64,000 bases of DNA from contig NC_091023.1 in the NCBI RefSeq assembly GCF_041296385.1, positions 4,278,924 through 4,342,923 of the forward strand. The letters are read 5' to 3'. Made by a program: the position numbers and the translations under genes. Origin of the DNA: Aphelocoma coerulescens. Its lineage: Eukaryota > Chordata > Aves > Passeriformes > Corvidae. Within the stretch, counting starts at the first letter, position 1, and each line of letters opens with the position of its first letter. The notes under the pieces were generated by a model. That model was not told where the DNA came from and searched no databases. It saw only the letters and a program-made list of their open reading frames with translations. Of the stretch, positions 27,001-39,753 are shown one piece after another.

Positions 27001-30000
27001 GGAACTCCATGCATGACTTCTGCTGAGCTTGGTAGGTGGATCTGTAGTGTTTGCAGGAAGGTTCAAATGGCCCTTAACCAACTCAATCCCAGGTCTGCAC
27101 TTCTTGTTAACAGTGCAGCAAAACCAGAAAGTAATGCTTGTAACTGAGAGCAGTCAGGATCACACTCAAAAGTTCTGAGATTACTGCCAACTTAATCTGA
27201 GGTACTCCTGAAGCAGTTTATGCCCTTGGGTTCTAAAGGGCAAGTGATGTGAGTAGAGAGCTCAGCAGGAGCACAGGAGCCTTCTCACAGCACTGGTGAT
27301 GCCTTCTGCACAGAGTTTGAACTGGGCATAGAGGAGAGCACGTGGAAAAGCTGCAGAACAATATCATTACACACACATCCATACAGATAACAGGACTCTG
27401 GGTGGACGCTACAATTAATGTTGCAAATGCTTAATTTCAGTCCAGTACGCTCCACAGAACACACAAGTCCCTGTAGAAAAGGCAGTGTGCTGCATGCCAA
27501 AGTAGACTCTGCTGGAGTTGAAAATGTTACTGTATTTAGCTTCCACCTCCGTGCTCTCATTCAGCAAACACTATTCTCTTAAAACATCAGTGTGCAGGGC
27601 AAGAGACAACAATTGGCAAACCCCAGAGATACACTGGCCATGCGTGGTGGAAGCTCAAGCACCTGCCAGAGTTCCTTGCCAACATAATTAAAATTGTGCC
27701 ATTATAGATTCTTCGGACAAGGTTTCAAATAAAGCATTTCCCACCTCATTTCCTGCCAAAATTCAGAAATGCAAGTCCACATTCATGCGTGCTTTGTGGC
27801 ATGGCATACAACTTTTCATTCTCTTGGGGTTTTTTTTCAGTGATGCTGCTGCTTAAGGCAAGTGTTTAATACTGGAATGACCAAGCATAACTCCAACATC
27901 TGTTCTCCAAAGGAAGGGAAAACAAGATAAAAGAATAAACCATGATCTTGTATTCCATCCCTTTACATTTCTCAATTAAAGAAAAAAAAAAAAGCAGGAA
28001 TCCTTCTTGCTACTGAGAGCATCACTATCTCTTCCTTTACCCAAAAGCCCAATGTACAGAAAACCAAACTCCTAAAGTCTGATGGACACCTTTGTTGCTT
28101 CTTGCCAAGGACTTACTGCACAGGTATATAGGTGTAAGAGCTGCTGAACCTGATCACATTACACCTTCTGCCTGTATACCATAAAAATCACAGGGCTGAA
28201 AAGCTTAGAAATTGGGCAGCAATTTCTGCTTATACACAGCAACTCTCACGAAGATCAAGCAGTGACAATGCTTGTCCTCAAAGCCATTGATCCAAACCTG
28301 CTTTTTCAGAGCCTCTGGCATGTGTGTGGTACCTGACAAAGCTTCCCAAAATCTAAACCTCCCACATCTCTCTGTTCATGGAAACCAAAAGTTGGATGTG
28401 GACTAGTCCAACCCGGAGAACCTGTCTGAGACTGCACCCTACAAATTAATTGAATAACTGTCAGTTAATGAGTGTCACTCCAGTGGCACTCTCACTGGAG
28501 GCATGCCAGAAAGCCTGAAGCCAGAAAAGGCTTGAAGGCAAATGGAGATTCTTGGACAGTGAGCTAAAGCACCTTCCAGTGTCCTCTTTATGCCTTCCTT
28601 TTCTGCCAGGATGCAACTGGATACAGCACATAAACCCAAGCAGTGTTGCCATGCGAGGCCAGGAAAGGATTAATAGCACCAGAGCCAGTGTCTCGCTGCC
28701 ACTGAAACCAAGAGTGCTGAGCTACAAGTCTGCATGGACAGCCCACTCTTTCTTTCTGTCAGACACGAGTCCTCTTTTGACAACTCCAGATTAGATCAAT
28801 AAAGCTCTTCAGTGTGACACCTTATCCCCATTTCAGCTCTGAGCTCTCCCCCTGCCATGAGAGCTCTCAGGAGAGAGTTGCAAACGAAGACCTTTAGTTA
28901 GTGTACCTCTCCTGAGACTGTTATGCATGATTGAATTTCGTTACTAAATTGTTGAAACTAAATCCAGACTTTTGTCAGAAGCGGCTACGAATCCTATGAC
29001 AGGTTCACATAATTCTGTGGCTTTCAGAATGAATTCCATTTTTCTCAGGTTGAGAGTTAGTAGTGCTGGCATCTACAGTTCTTTTTTTCCTCATGTGGAG
29101 GAACAGAGATAAAGAGGTAAGGGATGGTGGCACCAAATGGTTAAAAAAAAAAACAAACAAAAAAAACCAACGAAGAATTATAATTGCTCCCATGTGTGAA
29201 AAACAGAGTTAATGCACAGAGGCTCTGTACAACATGTGCACCTGACCTCCTGATGCTGTGATGGCACAGTTCCTACCTCTGGTAGGGGCTGCTGTAGCAA
29301 GCAAAACAAACAGCAAATACTTTTGACTCAAGAATGTGGCACAGGTTTCACTAAGCTTGGTGTCTGAGGCAGGCAGCTGCTGCACGACTGCAGTACCTCC
29401 CAACGCAAACACATCAGCTTTGGTATTACAGGATCTCAAGGTTTGCTATCAGGTAAATTTATAGCATGCCACTTACCCCCTGAAACCTGTGGGCAGGGAT
29501 TGTCACAGAGTGAAGTGGCTCCCCCCTTTCCACTGAGGCTGAAATACTGCACCTTACCTTGGGAGAAGGCAGGGTGAGCAATCACCTGCCAGCAACCCAC
29601 ATCCTCACCTGGAGCCAACTTGCTGGCAGAGCCATACCCTGAACAGCTCGTTCTTGAGACACCTCCCTTCTCCCAAGCAAGGAGGACTCTAATAAGCTAT
29701 AGGAGGAATCAAAGCTACACAAATGTTGAGAAAGCTGAACTCTATATTTAAAGCCCAGATCCATGTTTATTTTTGGTATTAACACTGTGACCCTTTCTGT
29801 CTTCATGCCTTCAAACACATACAGGGAAACTGCTCCTGTCTCCTGGGCTAGCTTACAATTCACTGTCTTTATGAAAACTTTTTCATAGCTGTACAGTGAC
29901 ATTAAAAAAGAAAGGAAGAACAAGAGCACCCAGTAGCTGCCCAAGGTACTGAAGTGATGGCCACTGGGCTATGTCCAAAAGTCTCATTTTAAAGGCCACG

Positions 30001-30261
30001 TTTCTCCTGCACTTCATATTGTGTGCCTTTGAAGCAACTTTTCTAACCTGAATAAGTGGAACATTTTTGGTCCTTTTGTTCAAGGACCACTTGGATAAAA
30101 GTTTGGATAGTCCTTGAATCACAGAACTAAAGTGAGAAGATTCATGGGTGTCAGGATCACAGTTTTGACACTGCTCTAAATCTGTTTCAAGAGCAGTGAC
30201 ACGCTTTGTACCTGTGTCCCATTCTACCATCACTTTTCTATTTACAAAGAGCAGAGGAGCA

Positions 30262-30277
30262 CTCTGGCATGCCAGAG
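30262..30277. repeat. 16-bp perfect palindrome
   Basis: CTCTGGCATGCCAGAG reads the same on both strands with no spacer. The GGCATGCC core resembles a partial p53-family half-site, but one half-site alone means little. Confidence 0.7.
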
Positions 30278-33200
30278 AGGCTACCTGGAGAAACCAGAAA
30301 CCATCAGTGGAAGTGTTAGAACATCATGAATGACTTGGACATTTGCACAGCTCAGTTCCTCTGTTTCATTCTACCTTACTTGCTCAAGTAAAGCTTCAAA
30401 ACAAATAGGGGTCTGCTTAGTGCCATATAGATAGTCACATTCTAGAGAGAACATCTGTTACCCAAGAGCAGCACTGAAAATACAGACCAGGAGGAGATGA
30501 GCTTTTAGCACATTAAGCATGTTCTGCATTGATCCAGTGACCCCGGGGGGCTGAAAGCACCAGGTATCTCCTTACCTGACCTCAAAGCACTGGCTCCACC
30601 TCCATCTCTAACCAGGCAGAGCACTTAAAAAGAACCATCTGCATGCTAATAACTCCTCCTGCCTCTTGTGATGCCATCAGCTGTGCGCTGAACAGAATGA
30701 AGAATGAATTGCTCAAAACTTACCTGTAGCTTTTCCATCCAGGCTTGGAGGTGTGATTTAAAAGCATAGCTTAGAAGCATGTGAACTTTTTTATAGAGCT
30801 TAGAGGGAGCTTAAACAACCGGGCCTTTGTTTCAACTTGCATCATCAAGCGGGGTGGAAAATAAAAAGGATTATATGACATGCAGAATAGTCCCAGCTTT
30901 AGCCGTTAGTCACAGTTAAACTTCTTATAACTAGGAAGGGGAAAGAAAAGCCAATAACCAGAGTGAATCAGTATAACCAGCTCCTACTCTGAGCTCCCTC
31001 ACCACTTTAAACAGCTGCTTAACTACTTGCTGGAGCAAGAGGCCTGTATTCTTAATTGCAGAAATATGCTAAGATTCAGATTTCCTGCTCACACCCAGTA
31101 ACTGGATTTGTTTGAAGGAAGGACTCTTTGTGTTTTATCCTGTGGGAAGTTGTTAACGCCCAGTTGTTTCCCCCTCGTATTCTCTCCTCACTGACTCCAG
31201 AGAGACCACTTCACACGGAAAAGAGTTTTTCTCAAGACAGGAATATTACAGCAGCATGCATGACACAGTAAATCCTGATGCATCCAAGAACTTTGTGACT
31301 GACGCCTTTGGAATTCAGTAGCACTGGTTCCTATCTATACCATTTGGGGTGTTTTTTACACATATTACACGATGATTTTCAGAATAATTCAACATGTTAT
31401 GCTTCATACAGATAGAGCATCCAGCTTGAGTTTAATGCATCTATTTTAACTTGGTTTAAACTTTCACAAACATGGCAACACAAGCGCAGATTCCCATGAA
31501 AAGGAGTAAAGAGCCATATAAATTCCTTGGCGTGTAAGCAATTCTACTTATTTCCATAAGAGAAAACTGTTCTCAGATCCTTTCTGCACTAGGCAAGAGT
31601 TGCTAAATCTCACTTACCCACAACAGTAGAGCTGACATATATAACTGTTCTTTTTGTTCTCATGAGCAGTTATTTCCAGATTTGGGATTGGCTGGGCTTC
31701 AACCCAGAAAACAGACTTTTCATGACAATCCCCAAATAACTTCAGAAGTTCAGAAGAATCAGGAAATATCCTAATTAGGAAAGGGGTCAAATTCATCTTG
31801 CCTGAAGTATTTGGCAGACCAAGCATCCCACATCTCCAGAATGCTCAAAGAATCCATCCCTCAATTTCTGCGAGGTTTCCAGCTGAGCGATAACACTGAC
31901 AAGCAGTGCTTTATCATGGCTAACCACGATCCATGCAGCAGTCAGGACAGACTGTTGATCATCCAGCACATTTTATAAATTGCAGCTGCACCCCTCCTAC
32001 TGTGATTTATATTGTCATTACAGTCCAGCTACACCTCAAGTGTTAAGTCATCCCCCTCCAACACCAGCTAGAGCACAAGGAAGAAAATGCTCTCACCAAG
32101 AAGGCCTTCTGACAGAAAGCCTTAGGGGACAGTTATTTCCAAATGGAAGTAGTCACACCGTGGACAGTCTGCAGAAAGATTTAGTTCTGCATTTGTTTCA
32201 AGACATTTGGAAAACCAATTTAGAAGGTCTTTACTTCTAGTGTCTGAGTGAATGACAGGAAATCTCACGGTTACCTCAGTTACCTGGTTACACAGTCCCA
32301 TCCAAGCTCGCTCCCTCAGCAGATCCTGAGACAGGAAAGTCCATCATGCTGTACAACACTGCTTGTGGTGAGGCACAACCTACTACTGTAAGCACATGGA
32401 TGAGCACTCAGCAAACACATATTGTCATAGATTTGGTGTCCTGGCATATCCCATGGTGAGCAGTTGAACCTTTGCCTCTGTTTCTGTGTTTATAAGAAGT
32501 ACAAATAATATCCTGCCTCAGGATGGCACATGGATTACCAGTTACACTGTGGAGGGATTTGAAGAAACAGGGTATGTATACATTCACATCCTGTGAATAT
32601 GGTCCTCAAGAACAACAGCCCTTTCACACCTCTGCCAGGTAATGGCTTTTCACCTGTGGTTTCAAGACTGGTAGACTAAGACTGGGATACAAACATTTCC
32701 CCATTTCTTGTGCAGACAATGTAGTTCAAAAGAGCTCCTTAACAGACAATAAAAAATAACTACTGTTGAAATACTTCAGGTCAGATTGCAAGGAGTGCTT
32801 TCCCCAAGTAGGAAAATTAGGCAAAGTTCTCTGCTGTCTTTCAGAGATGATGCCTGGGCTATTCACAAATGCAGACTCACAGGTGTAGCAAGGATCTTCC
32901 CTTCTTATGTAACATAAGAGTTTGCTGGTGGTGCTGCTCCCTTCACATCCTGCTGTGCTGGCTCAGTCACAGGGGAGATGCTCTCTGAACAGCCCTGGTG
33001 ACAGAAGGTGGGAGCAGTGCATGGTTCCCCCAGACATCATGAGAGGAGCCACCCCTGCACGTGTGAGCTCAGCTGTCTGGGAGGAACACAGGACCTGTGC
33101 TGAACAGTTACATGGCCCAGCAGCCCCTCACATGCAGGGATCACCTTACAGCTCAGCACCATAAGAGCTGGCTGTGCAAATAGTGTGCATAACCCAGTCT

Positions 33201-35993
33201 GAGCATTGTCAAACAAACATGAAACTTGCCTGGGCAAGCTGGGACAGACAGCCGGGTGAAGAACAGTCTCTGCTCACTTCCCTGAAGTACATAACAACAT
33301 GGGCAGCAATCCAGCTTTTGTAATGCCCAGCTTCCACACCCCTGGCTGGGCCTTCTGCTGGGATGGAAGTGGGATGGACAATTTCCTGTTTGCTTTCCAG
33401 TCACAGGAATCCTGTTAAGCACAAATGTTTTCATCAAACCATTTCAAACGTTCCGACAAAACAATTGTATTACTCCTGCTGACAGCCCCTGTTACATGCA
33501 CTGTGGAAACATTTCAGCTAACTATGGGAATATTTCTTCCCAGGAATTGCTGTCTTAGGCAGGTTAACACCTAGATAAGAACTGCTGGCATAAGCATAGT
33601 CCAGAAAAATCTTAAGTAATGTTTCTGAGAAAGCAATATCCAAGGAAGACCTGTGCCCCCCACACCGCTGACCACACAGGAACCCGCTTCCCAAACTGAG
33701 GACACTCAAAGGAATGTGGAAAACTTCTGTACCACAGCCACCGCAAGTCCATCCATTTCCAGGCATTAATCCTGATTTTTGAGACCTCCCTTGAGCTTTG
33801 ATTGGGTTTTCAGGGAAAGACACTTCCCTTTTTAATGTACTGCCGTTCAGAGAAGCTGCTACAAGCAGCATGTCACAGCATGGGAAACTTTCAGAATAGC
33901 TGGAGGCAAATCCATGACCTCTTCATATTCTCGAGGCAGCTAAGAAAAAAAGTTGGAAAGTTACAAAGAACTTGCCAAATTATTCTTCCAAGGACTTGTC
34001 TACATCATATTAAAAAAATACACTCTTTGCAGATAGCAGCTGAAAGATCTAAATATGTTTTATAAGTGAGGGACAAATGTCTTTAAAATTCACTAAGCTA
34101 GTTGTCTCTCAAACTGTATTGATTCACATAGACTTTTCAAGTATTTTTCTTGCATGTTGTAGTCCAGTATTATTTCTTTAAAGAATTGCACACAGTTTTG
34201 GCAGCAAATCCCAAGGCAAAAAAATTTGGTGAAATTTGGCATGGAATTCAAACTGTGTCTTCACTAAGATCAAAGACTTGACGATTATTTTAAGAACAGC
34301 TTTATTGGTAACTAACAAACCATCTAATACCTGAAAATCCTAGTGAACACAAGTTATGTATGATTCCTTCTTATTCACTTATTATCTCTTTTTTTTTTCT
34401 TGTATCCCAAACCTCCTTTTACAACCAAAAGCTAACTACAGCTCCACCTGTCATTGAACAAATTGCTGAAACTCCCTTTTTGGTGGGAGTCACATTAGTC
34501 CTCACCACATACAATCAAACCAGAGCTCATATTCATGTAACTGTTTTTCAGTCCCTTTTTGACATATCCAAGCCACAAGTAGGAGACCACCTAGAGCCAG
34601 CCCTGTGTTAATAGAAACAGTAAATGACAGGGTTGTTTTTTAAATTCAAACTCATGTATCATTCAGTGATTTTTTTTTCATCATTTCAATATTTGGAGTG
34701 TCATTTTTTCTTAGAAACAGAAAATGAAGCTCATAAAAACTGCTGGCACACTGTCTGCTTGGAGCCTGACTGAATTCTGAACAGTCAGGGTTGGAAACTG
34801 GGAACTGTGAAATGGAACTGCTGAAAATAGCAACTGGCTACTTTTGAGTTTCTGTGAGGTATGTGTTTGCTATGTACAACTGGCTCCATAAACAGGTGTC
34901 AGCTTCATCCAATTTAATCAAAGTCATGAAAACAACCCTTTCGGAGTAGTGTCAGAAGGCAGTAGTACCTCACCTAAAATATTTAAGTGTATTGACTGCA
35001 TTAAATTTGACTGTTCAGGTTTACAGTTGTTTCTGATGTCAGCATAGTTATATTTTGTAGGCCTAAAATTTTCTGACCTATCGCAGAAGGGGCTCTTCAA
35101 GAATCAGAACAAAAAGAGCCCCCAAGTAAAAATCTAGTAACTTATGAGAGTGAGAAGGGTTAGGCAGTAAGAGAGCTCTAAAGGGAAAGAAGAAGCCTTA
35201 ATTTATCAAGTTCAGAAACATAGATAGTATTGAAGCAATCAAGATACAAGACGATGCCAACCTGGAAGAAAGTGTTAGTTCAGGGAATGGAAAATAAAAT
35301 TGTTCAGGTATTATAAAGAAATAACACATTGCTCAGAAAAAGCCTATTTTCAAAGTATGAGAAAAAGAGCAGAATTAAATGCTGGGCCCAAATAATGGCT
35401 TTAATAATGAAGGGCAATATTGAGTCATTGGTAATCAGTGTAATATTACATTTCAAAATCAAAGTCACCAGTAGGAGCAGTCAGAGACACGATACGTGTA
35501 ACACAATATAGTTGTTAAAAATACAGGACCTCACTACACTGCCTTTGGCCAGGTCTAAGGCTCCACTGGAGTCAGGTTAGGTACACATAGAAGGATGGTG
35601 TCATTTTTAAACACATCTGTAAATATAGCCAAATAAATCAAAGAAAACTTCAGTGGGAAAAAATACTTCAGATTATTTATTTTGGAAATGGTGCAAATAA
35701 TAACCCCAACCAGAGGAGTATAATCAATGAGGGAAACTTCACTCAGATGCTCAGAACAAGAAGTTCCAGTTTTGCCCTCCTAGAAGAGATGCCAAGGCAT
35801 TTCCTTACCTGCAAGGGCTCCTATGCATACGTGTATCTCTTTCCTGTGCAGTACCATGGATGAAGTATTCCCCTTAATGGGGGGTTTAATCTAAATGACC
35901 CCTGCTGTACTTGCTTCAGCTGCCAGAATAAATCTGTGCAATCTTCTTCCTTGCACAACTACCCACATCACATCTGTCTTTTCTCTTTCAAAG

Positions 35994-36048
35994 GCTGAAA
36001 AAAAGGCACGGGTGGCAAGAGAAGAGAAGAGGCAAAGAACAGAAGAAG
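35994..36048 (+). other. Candidate small exon on plus strand (antisense to HS6ST1 intron)
   Basis: A 55-base purine-rich segment is preceded by a good pyrimidine tract (TCTGTCTTTTCTCTTTC) and AAAG, and followed by GTAATC. One frame gives a charged, helix-like peptide (AEKKARVAREEKRQRTEE). A second frame is also open and joins in frame to the next candidate. I do not recognise a family. Exon-like signals of this quality occur by chance in tens of kilobases of intron. Confidence 0.2.
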
Positions 36049-36158
36049 GTAATCCTGTCTTTTGTGATTTAAGGCATGTTAACAGAAGGGATGGTTTACT
36101 GATTATGGTTATACTCAGAGATTCCTGTTCTGCTTGTGCTTTTGTCTATGTCCACCAG

Positions 36159-36183
36159 GAAAGTGAAAGCTGTCAGGAAACTG
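36159..36183 (+). other. Candidate 25-nt micro-exon on plus strand
   Basis: A strong acceptor (pyrimidine-rich stretch ending TCCACCAG) and a near-consensus donor (CTG|GTGAGT) bracket 25 bases, 110 bases to the right of the previous candidate. Spliced to it, one frame stays open (ending ESESCQETG) while the lysine/glutamate-rich frame meets a TGA. It is supported only by splice-site form. Confidence 0.2.
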
Positions 36184-39100
36184 GTGAGTCAGCATGCTGC
36201 TGCTGTTTCTCTTAGCTGTGAGGCATTGATTTTTTTCCTGATGCTTTGATATAGGGTCACAGGTATCTGAACTAAAATCTTTACTGAGAGCAAGGAGGTC
36301 ATGGCAGCAAGAGCTGTTAGTTTAAACAAAAAACGTCAATTCTATTTCTACAGAATTTGTTTGGACGTTTAAATTTTCTGAGAGAGTTGAGAGGAAAAAA
36401 AATACAACCCCCACTTTTTTATTTAAGCTGTTTAAGATAAAAATTGCTTTTTTTAATCTTTTGTGCAATGCTTTTCACAAAATCTTTCAAAAGTTGCTGA
36501 GGATTTCACTGTAATCAGGGACCTTATATGTATGTATAATTAACACAAGAACTAAGGCTAAATTGTAGAGTAACTCCAAGATATGGAAGAAGCAGCACTT
36601 TGAAATCTTTAGCACTCGTCCAGAAACAAGGTCCCTTTCAATATATCTGAAATTAGTGTGAAGTCACCACGCATTTTCAAACCCTAAGCAATGGTATTTG
36701 GCAGAAAAATCTCAAATCATCTTGTTAGTACTTGAAGATTAACATTAAGCAGAAGGAAATTTGGTCTATTTTAAAAACAAAAATGCAAAGGCTGCTCAGG
36801 AAGCTCTGAGGTTTCCCCCCCATGTAGAAGAGCTCCATAAAAGTGATGATAGTATTTCAATCTGCAGTGAGGTGCAATCAAAGAATCTCTGCTTAACAGG
36901 CTATAGATTAGTTATGAAATAAAACAGAGTCAGACCATAAAAAGTTAATTGCAAATAACTGTTTTCTTGTTTAAATTGGCAGGAAAATCTGAAATATTTC
37001 CTCTAGAAAAACATAGGTGAGCTACAATGTAGAATTTACCATTAATAGGCTGGAAGGAAGGGAAAAATAGAGCCAAGCAGTAATAACAAGTGAGGAAACC
37101 AGTGGCTTCTGAAAGAGACAAAGTGATTGGGCAGGAAAGTCTGAGATTTATGGTCAAAGCCAGCTTTAAGACAGACCCCTTAAGTGTCTTTAGGCTGAAA
37201 TGAAGGCACAGACCTAAAGCCTGAAATTAATATAACACCAGGTGCTGTTTACTATAAATTTTTAAGAGGCTTTGAGATACACAGGTGAAAGAATAATATA
37301 ATTAGTACTGCTAAAAAGTTCAGGTTACAGCTAATGGTAAGAAATAGGACCCTCTTAACCCTTTCTGGATGCACCACTGAAAAAGAGATGCCTCAGAACA
37401 TCTCATACCCTTAGCCTTATTCAGCAGTTTATAGGGATGAAACACATCCAGTTATTGTATTGTACTTCTGAGGCTAAGCACGGAAATTACATCGATTTAC
37501 ACCATTTAATAAATGTAGAAACAACTAAACCCTATTAAGTGTACATTGTGCTTTCCATCTGATGACTTCTCTCTGCGTGGACCTTTCCTGAAAACCCTTT
37601 TTCCACTCACAAGAGATCTCAGGCTCCAACAGACATGCATGGGGAAATAGCTCCTCCTTTGGCAGTAACACACAGGACTGTCTGAAGCATCCTCTTCAGC
37701 TCTCAGACTTGACATGCTACAGTACAGGGGTGTTTAAGGCTCTTTGTGCCTTTGTGCCAACAATCTCCAAAGGACTCTTCAGAGAGATTCTCAGCTCTGG
37801 ATTTCCAGCAGAGTACTCTGCTATGGAAACAGAAAGGGGGAACAAAACTGCATCAAACAGTGATTACAGAAACTGTGTTGCCTTGAGTGTATGCTAGTGG
37901 GTATTTTTTCATTATCATTCTTCTTCAATTCCTTTAGAAAGAGTAGAGGGTGTTTTTGTGCTTTTTTGTTTGGTTTTAAGGTCAACCATCACTGGTGAAA
38001 CAAGCAAGTTTGTAATGGGCTACTTCAGCTCTGTGTTCTTCCTGTACTTTGTTTACTCTCCAAACACAGTAACATCTTCGTTTATGAAGGTCTTTGCTTC
38101 TGATGCAGGAGTATCAGTCCCTTCCATCCACATCAAGCAAAACTTCATCAAAAATCTCGACTTGGCAGCTATCACAATTGCGATTATTAGGAATTAAAAG
38201 ACCATGCTTCATCTTTGCTTTACAAAGCCCAATTTCAGTCAATAATGGAAAATTCCTCTCTGTTCTAGTACTTTGTGGAAATACAAGCATAAACAAAGCT
38301 TTGTGGAGTTAGACTATGTCAGTTTGGCTTTCTAAAGCCAGCAGAAACCCAAGTGTTCACTGACAAAGCAGTACTTTTTCAAGCATTACAACCACAAATT
38401 TGGTAAAATTGCTTCCAAATAATTGGAAGTTTAAAATAAAGAGACATAAACCAGAGATTTTGGTTCTCTCTGACTGCCTGAAGGCAATTGTCCATGCTGC
38501 TTTCCCACTTTCTAAGATATACAAAAGCCATAACCTGTAAAAGACAGCAGGATGTATAGTAGGGACACTCTAGGTGTATGTCAAACATTCGATAAGACAG
38601 GTATTTCTAAGCAAATTTAAAATCAAGTGTGTTCTCTCATTGCAGTCACTCTTTGCTTCCAGGTCAAAGTAACTAGAAGAGCACAGCCACAATCCCTTTT
38701 GATTAGCTTTATCTTGATCCTTCTGGGGCTCTGCTTGTCACTCCAAACTTCTGGGATAGGAACACGCTGGCAAAGGAGTCATCAAGGACTCTGGTGCCAG
38801 CCAGAAGCGTGGGCATTATGGACAAATATGACTCAGGCACATCGATCTCACCTATAAAATGAACTCAGGAGGAAGTTTTCTTAAGTAACTCCAGGCCTGC
38901 ATGTCCTGAATTACTTTCTAGAAAATGCATCCCAGGCTACACTCCTCCAATTTCTACAACAGGCAGCCAAAAGCTTCTGCTTGACTGCTGAACAAGCCCA
39001 TTAAGCCTAACCCCGCCAAGCACTGCGGGAAAGGGCCACAAGAGGAGGAAGGAGAAGGAGCCAAGGCCCAGGGAGAGGGCAGCACTGCAATGACCTCCAG

Positions 39101-39582
39101 TTACAACTTCATCTTCTCCAGCAGTGCCTTCTCAAGAGGTAATATGACCAGTTCACGTTCTAACATCCAACTAAAGACCTTCCCCAGCTTCCTGGAGGGA
39201 AGAGTCCTCACCCCACACCCCCAGCCATGCTCCTTCCCCCAGTCACACCAGGTAATTCTGCTGCTGTTCTACCAGGCAACATCAAATTCACATGTTTGCA
39301 CATCACATGCCAGTTCTCACTTAAAGCCCCTACAGCACTAATGAACCCCCAATTCCTTTCATCACAGACTTCTTCCAAGATGCAGCATAAAGCTGACAAG
39401 GTGGCATTGCTGCAGATCATCACTTTGTATTGCTCACTGAGCATTCAGCATCTGACAAACCAGGACCCTTCAGCAGAGCCTTGAAAACCAGGCTTGGCAT
39501 TGCTTTGGCCAAGAAGTGTCACATAAAATGTTACAAACTCTAAGAGCTGAGTAATGAACCTCAGAAGTGTTTGCCTGCACTA

Positions 39583-39607
39583 GCACAGTGGAACCCATCC
39601 ACTGTGC
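39583..39607. repeat. 10-bp inverted repeat with 5-base loop
   Basis: GCACAGTGGA (39583-39592) and TCCACTGTGC (39598-39607) are exact reverse complements around ACCCA. A related segment, ACAGTGGACC, follows a few bases later. RNA from either strand could form a short hairpin. Confidence 0.75.
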
Positions 39608-39734
39608 ATCTACAGTGGACCATTCCTTAATGACTCTCCTTACAATGGGAGTATATAGCAAAGCATCCAGTTCAGTTATTAACAAAATTCAAGCCAGCTC
39701 TTCTAAAGTAATTATTTCTAAATTGTTGTTAAAG

Positions 39735-39753
39735 AAAAAAAAAAAAAAAAAAA
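39735..39753. repeat. Poly(A) run (A19) in A-rich tract
   Basis: Nineteen uninterrupted A bases within a longer A/G-rich stretch (about 39731-39815). No flanking target-site duplication or transposon body could be recognised, so it is treated as a simple repeat. Confidence 0.85.

Larger units (their letters stand above)
6481..35993 (-). other. HS6ST1: HS6ST1 intron 1, middle part (non-coding)
   Basis: AT-rich unique sequence without a recognisable gene. It holds simple runs: T14 at 11484-11497, (GCT)5 at 14546-14560, C9 at 23410-23418 and a short CA run near 24735-24747. It also holds inverted repeats at 21037-21081 and 30262-30277. Open frames of 60-140 codons occur on both strands but are no longer than chance predicts and show no known domain. 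Confidence 0.7.

Noticed and set aside
30262..30277. p53-type response element at the 16-bp palindrome
   Set aside because: Only a partial match to one half-site, with no second half-site beside it.
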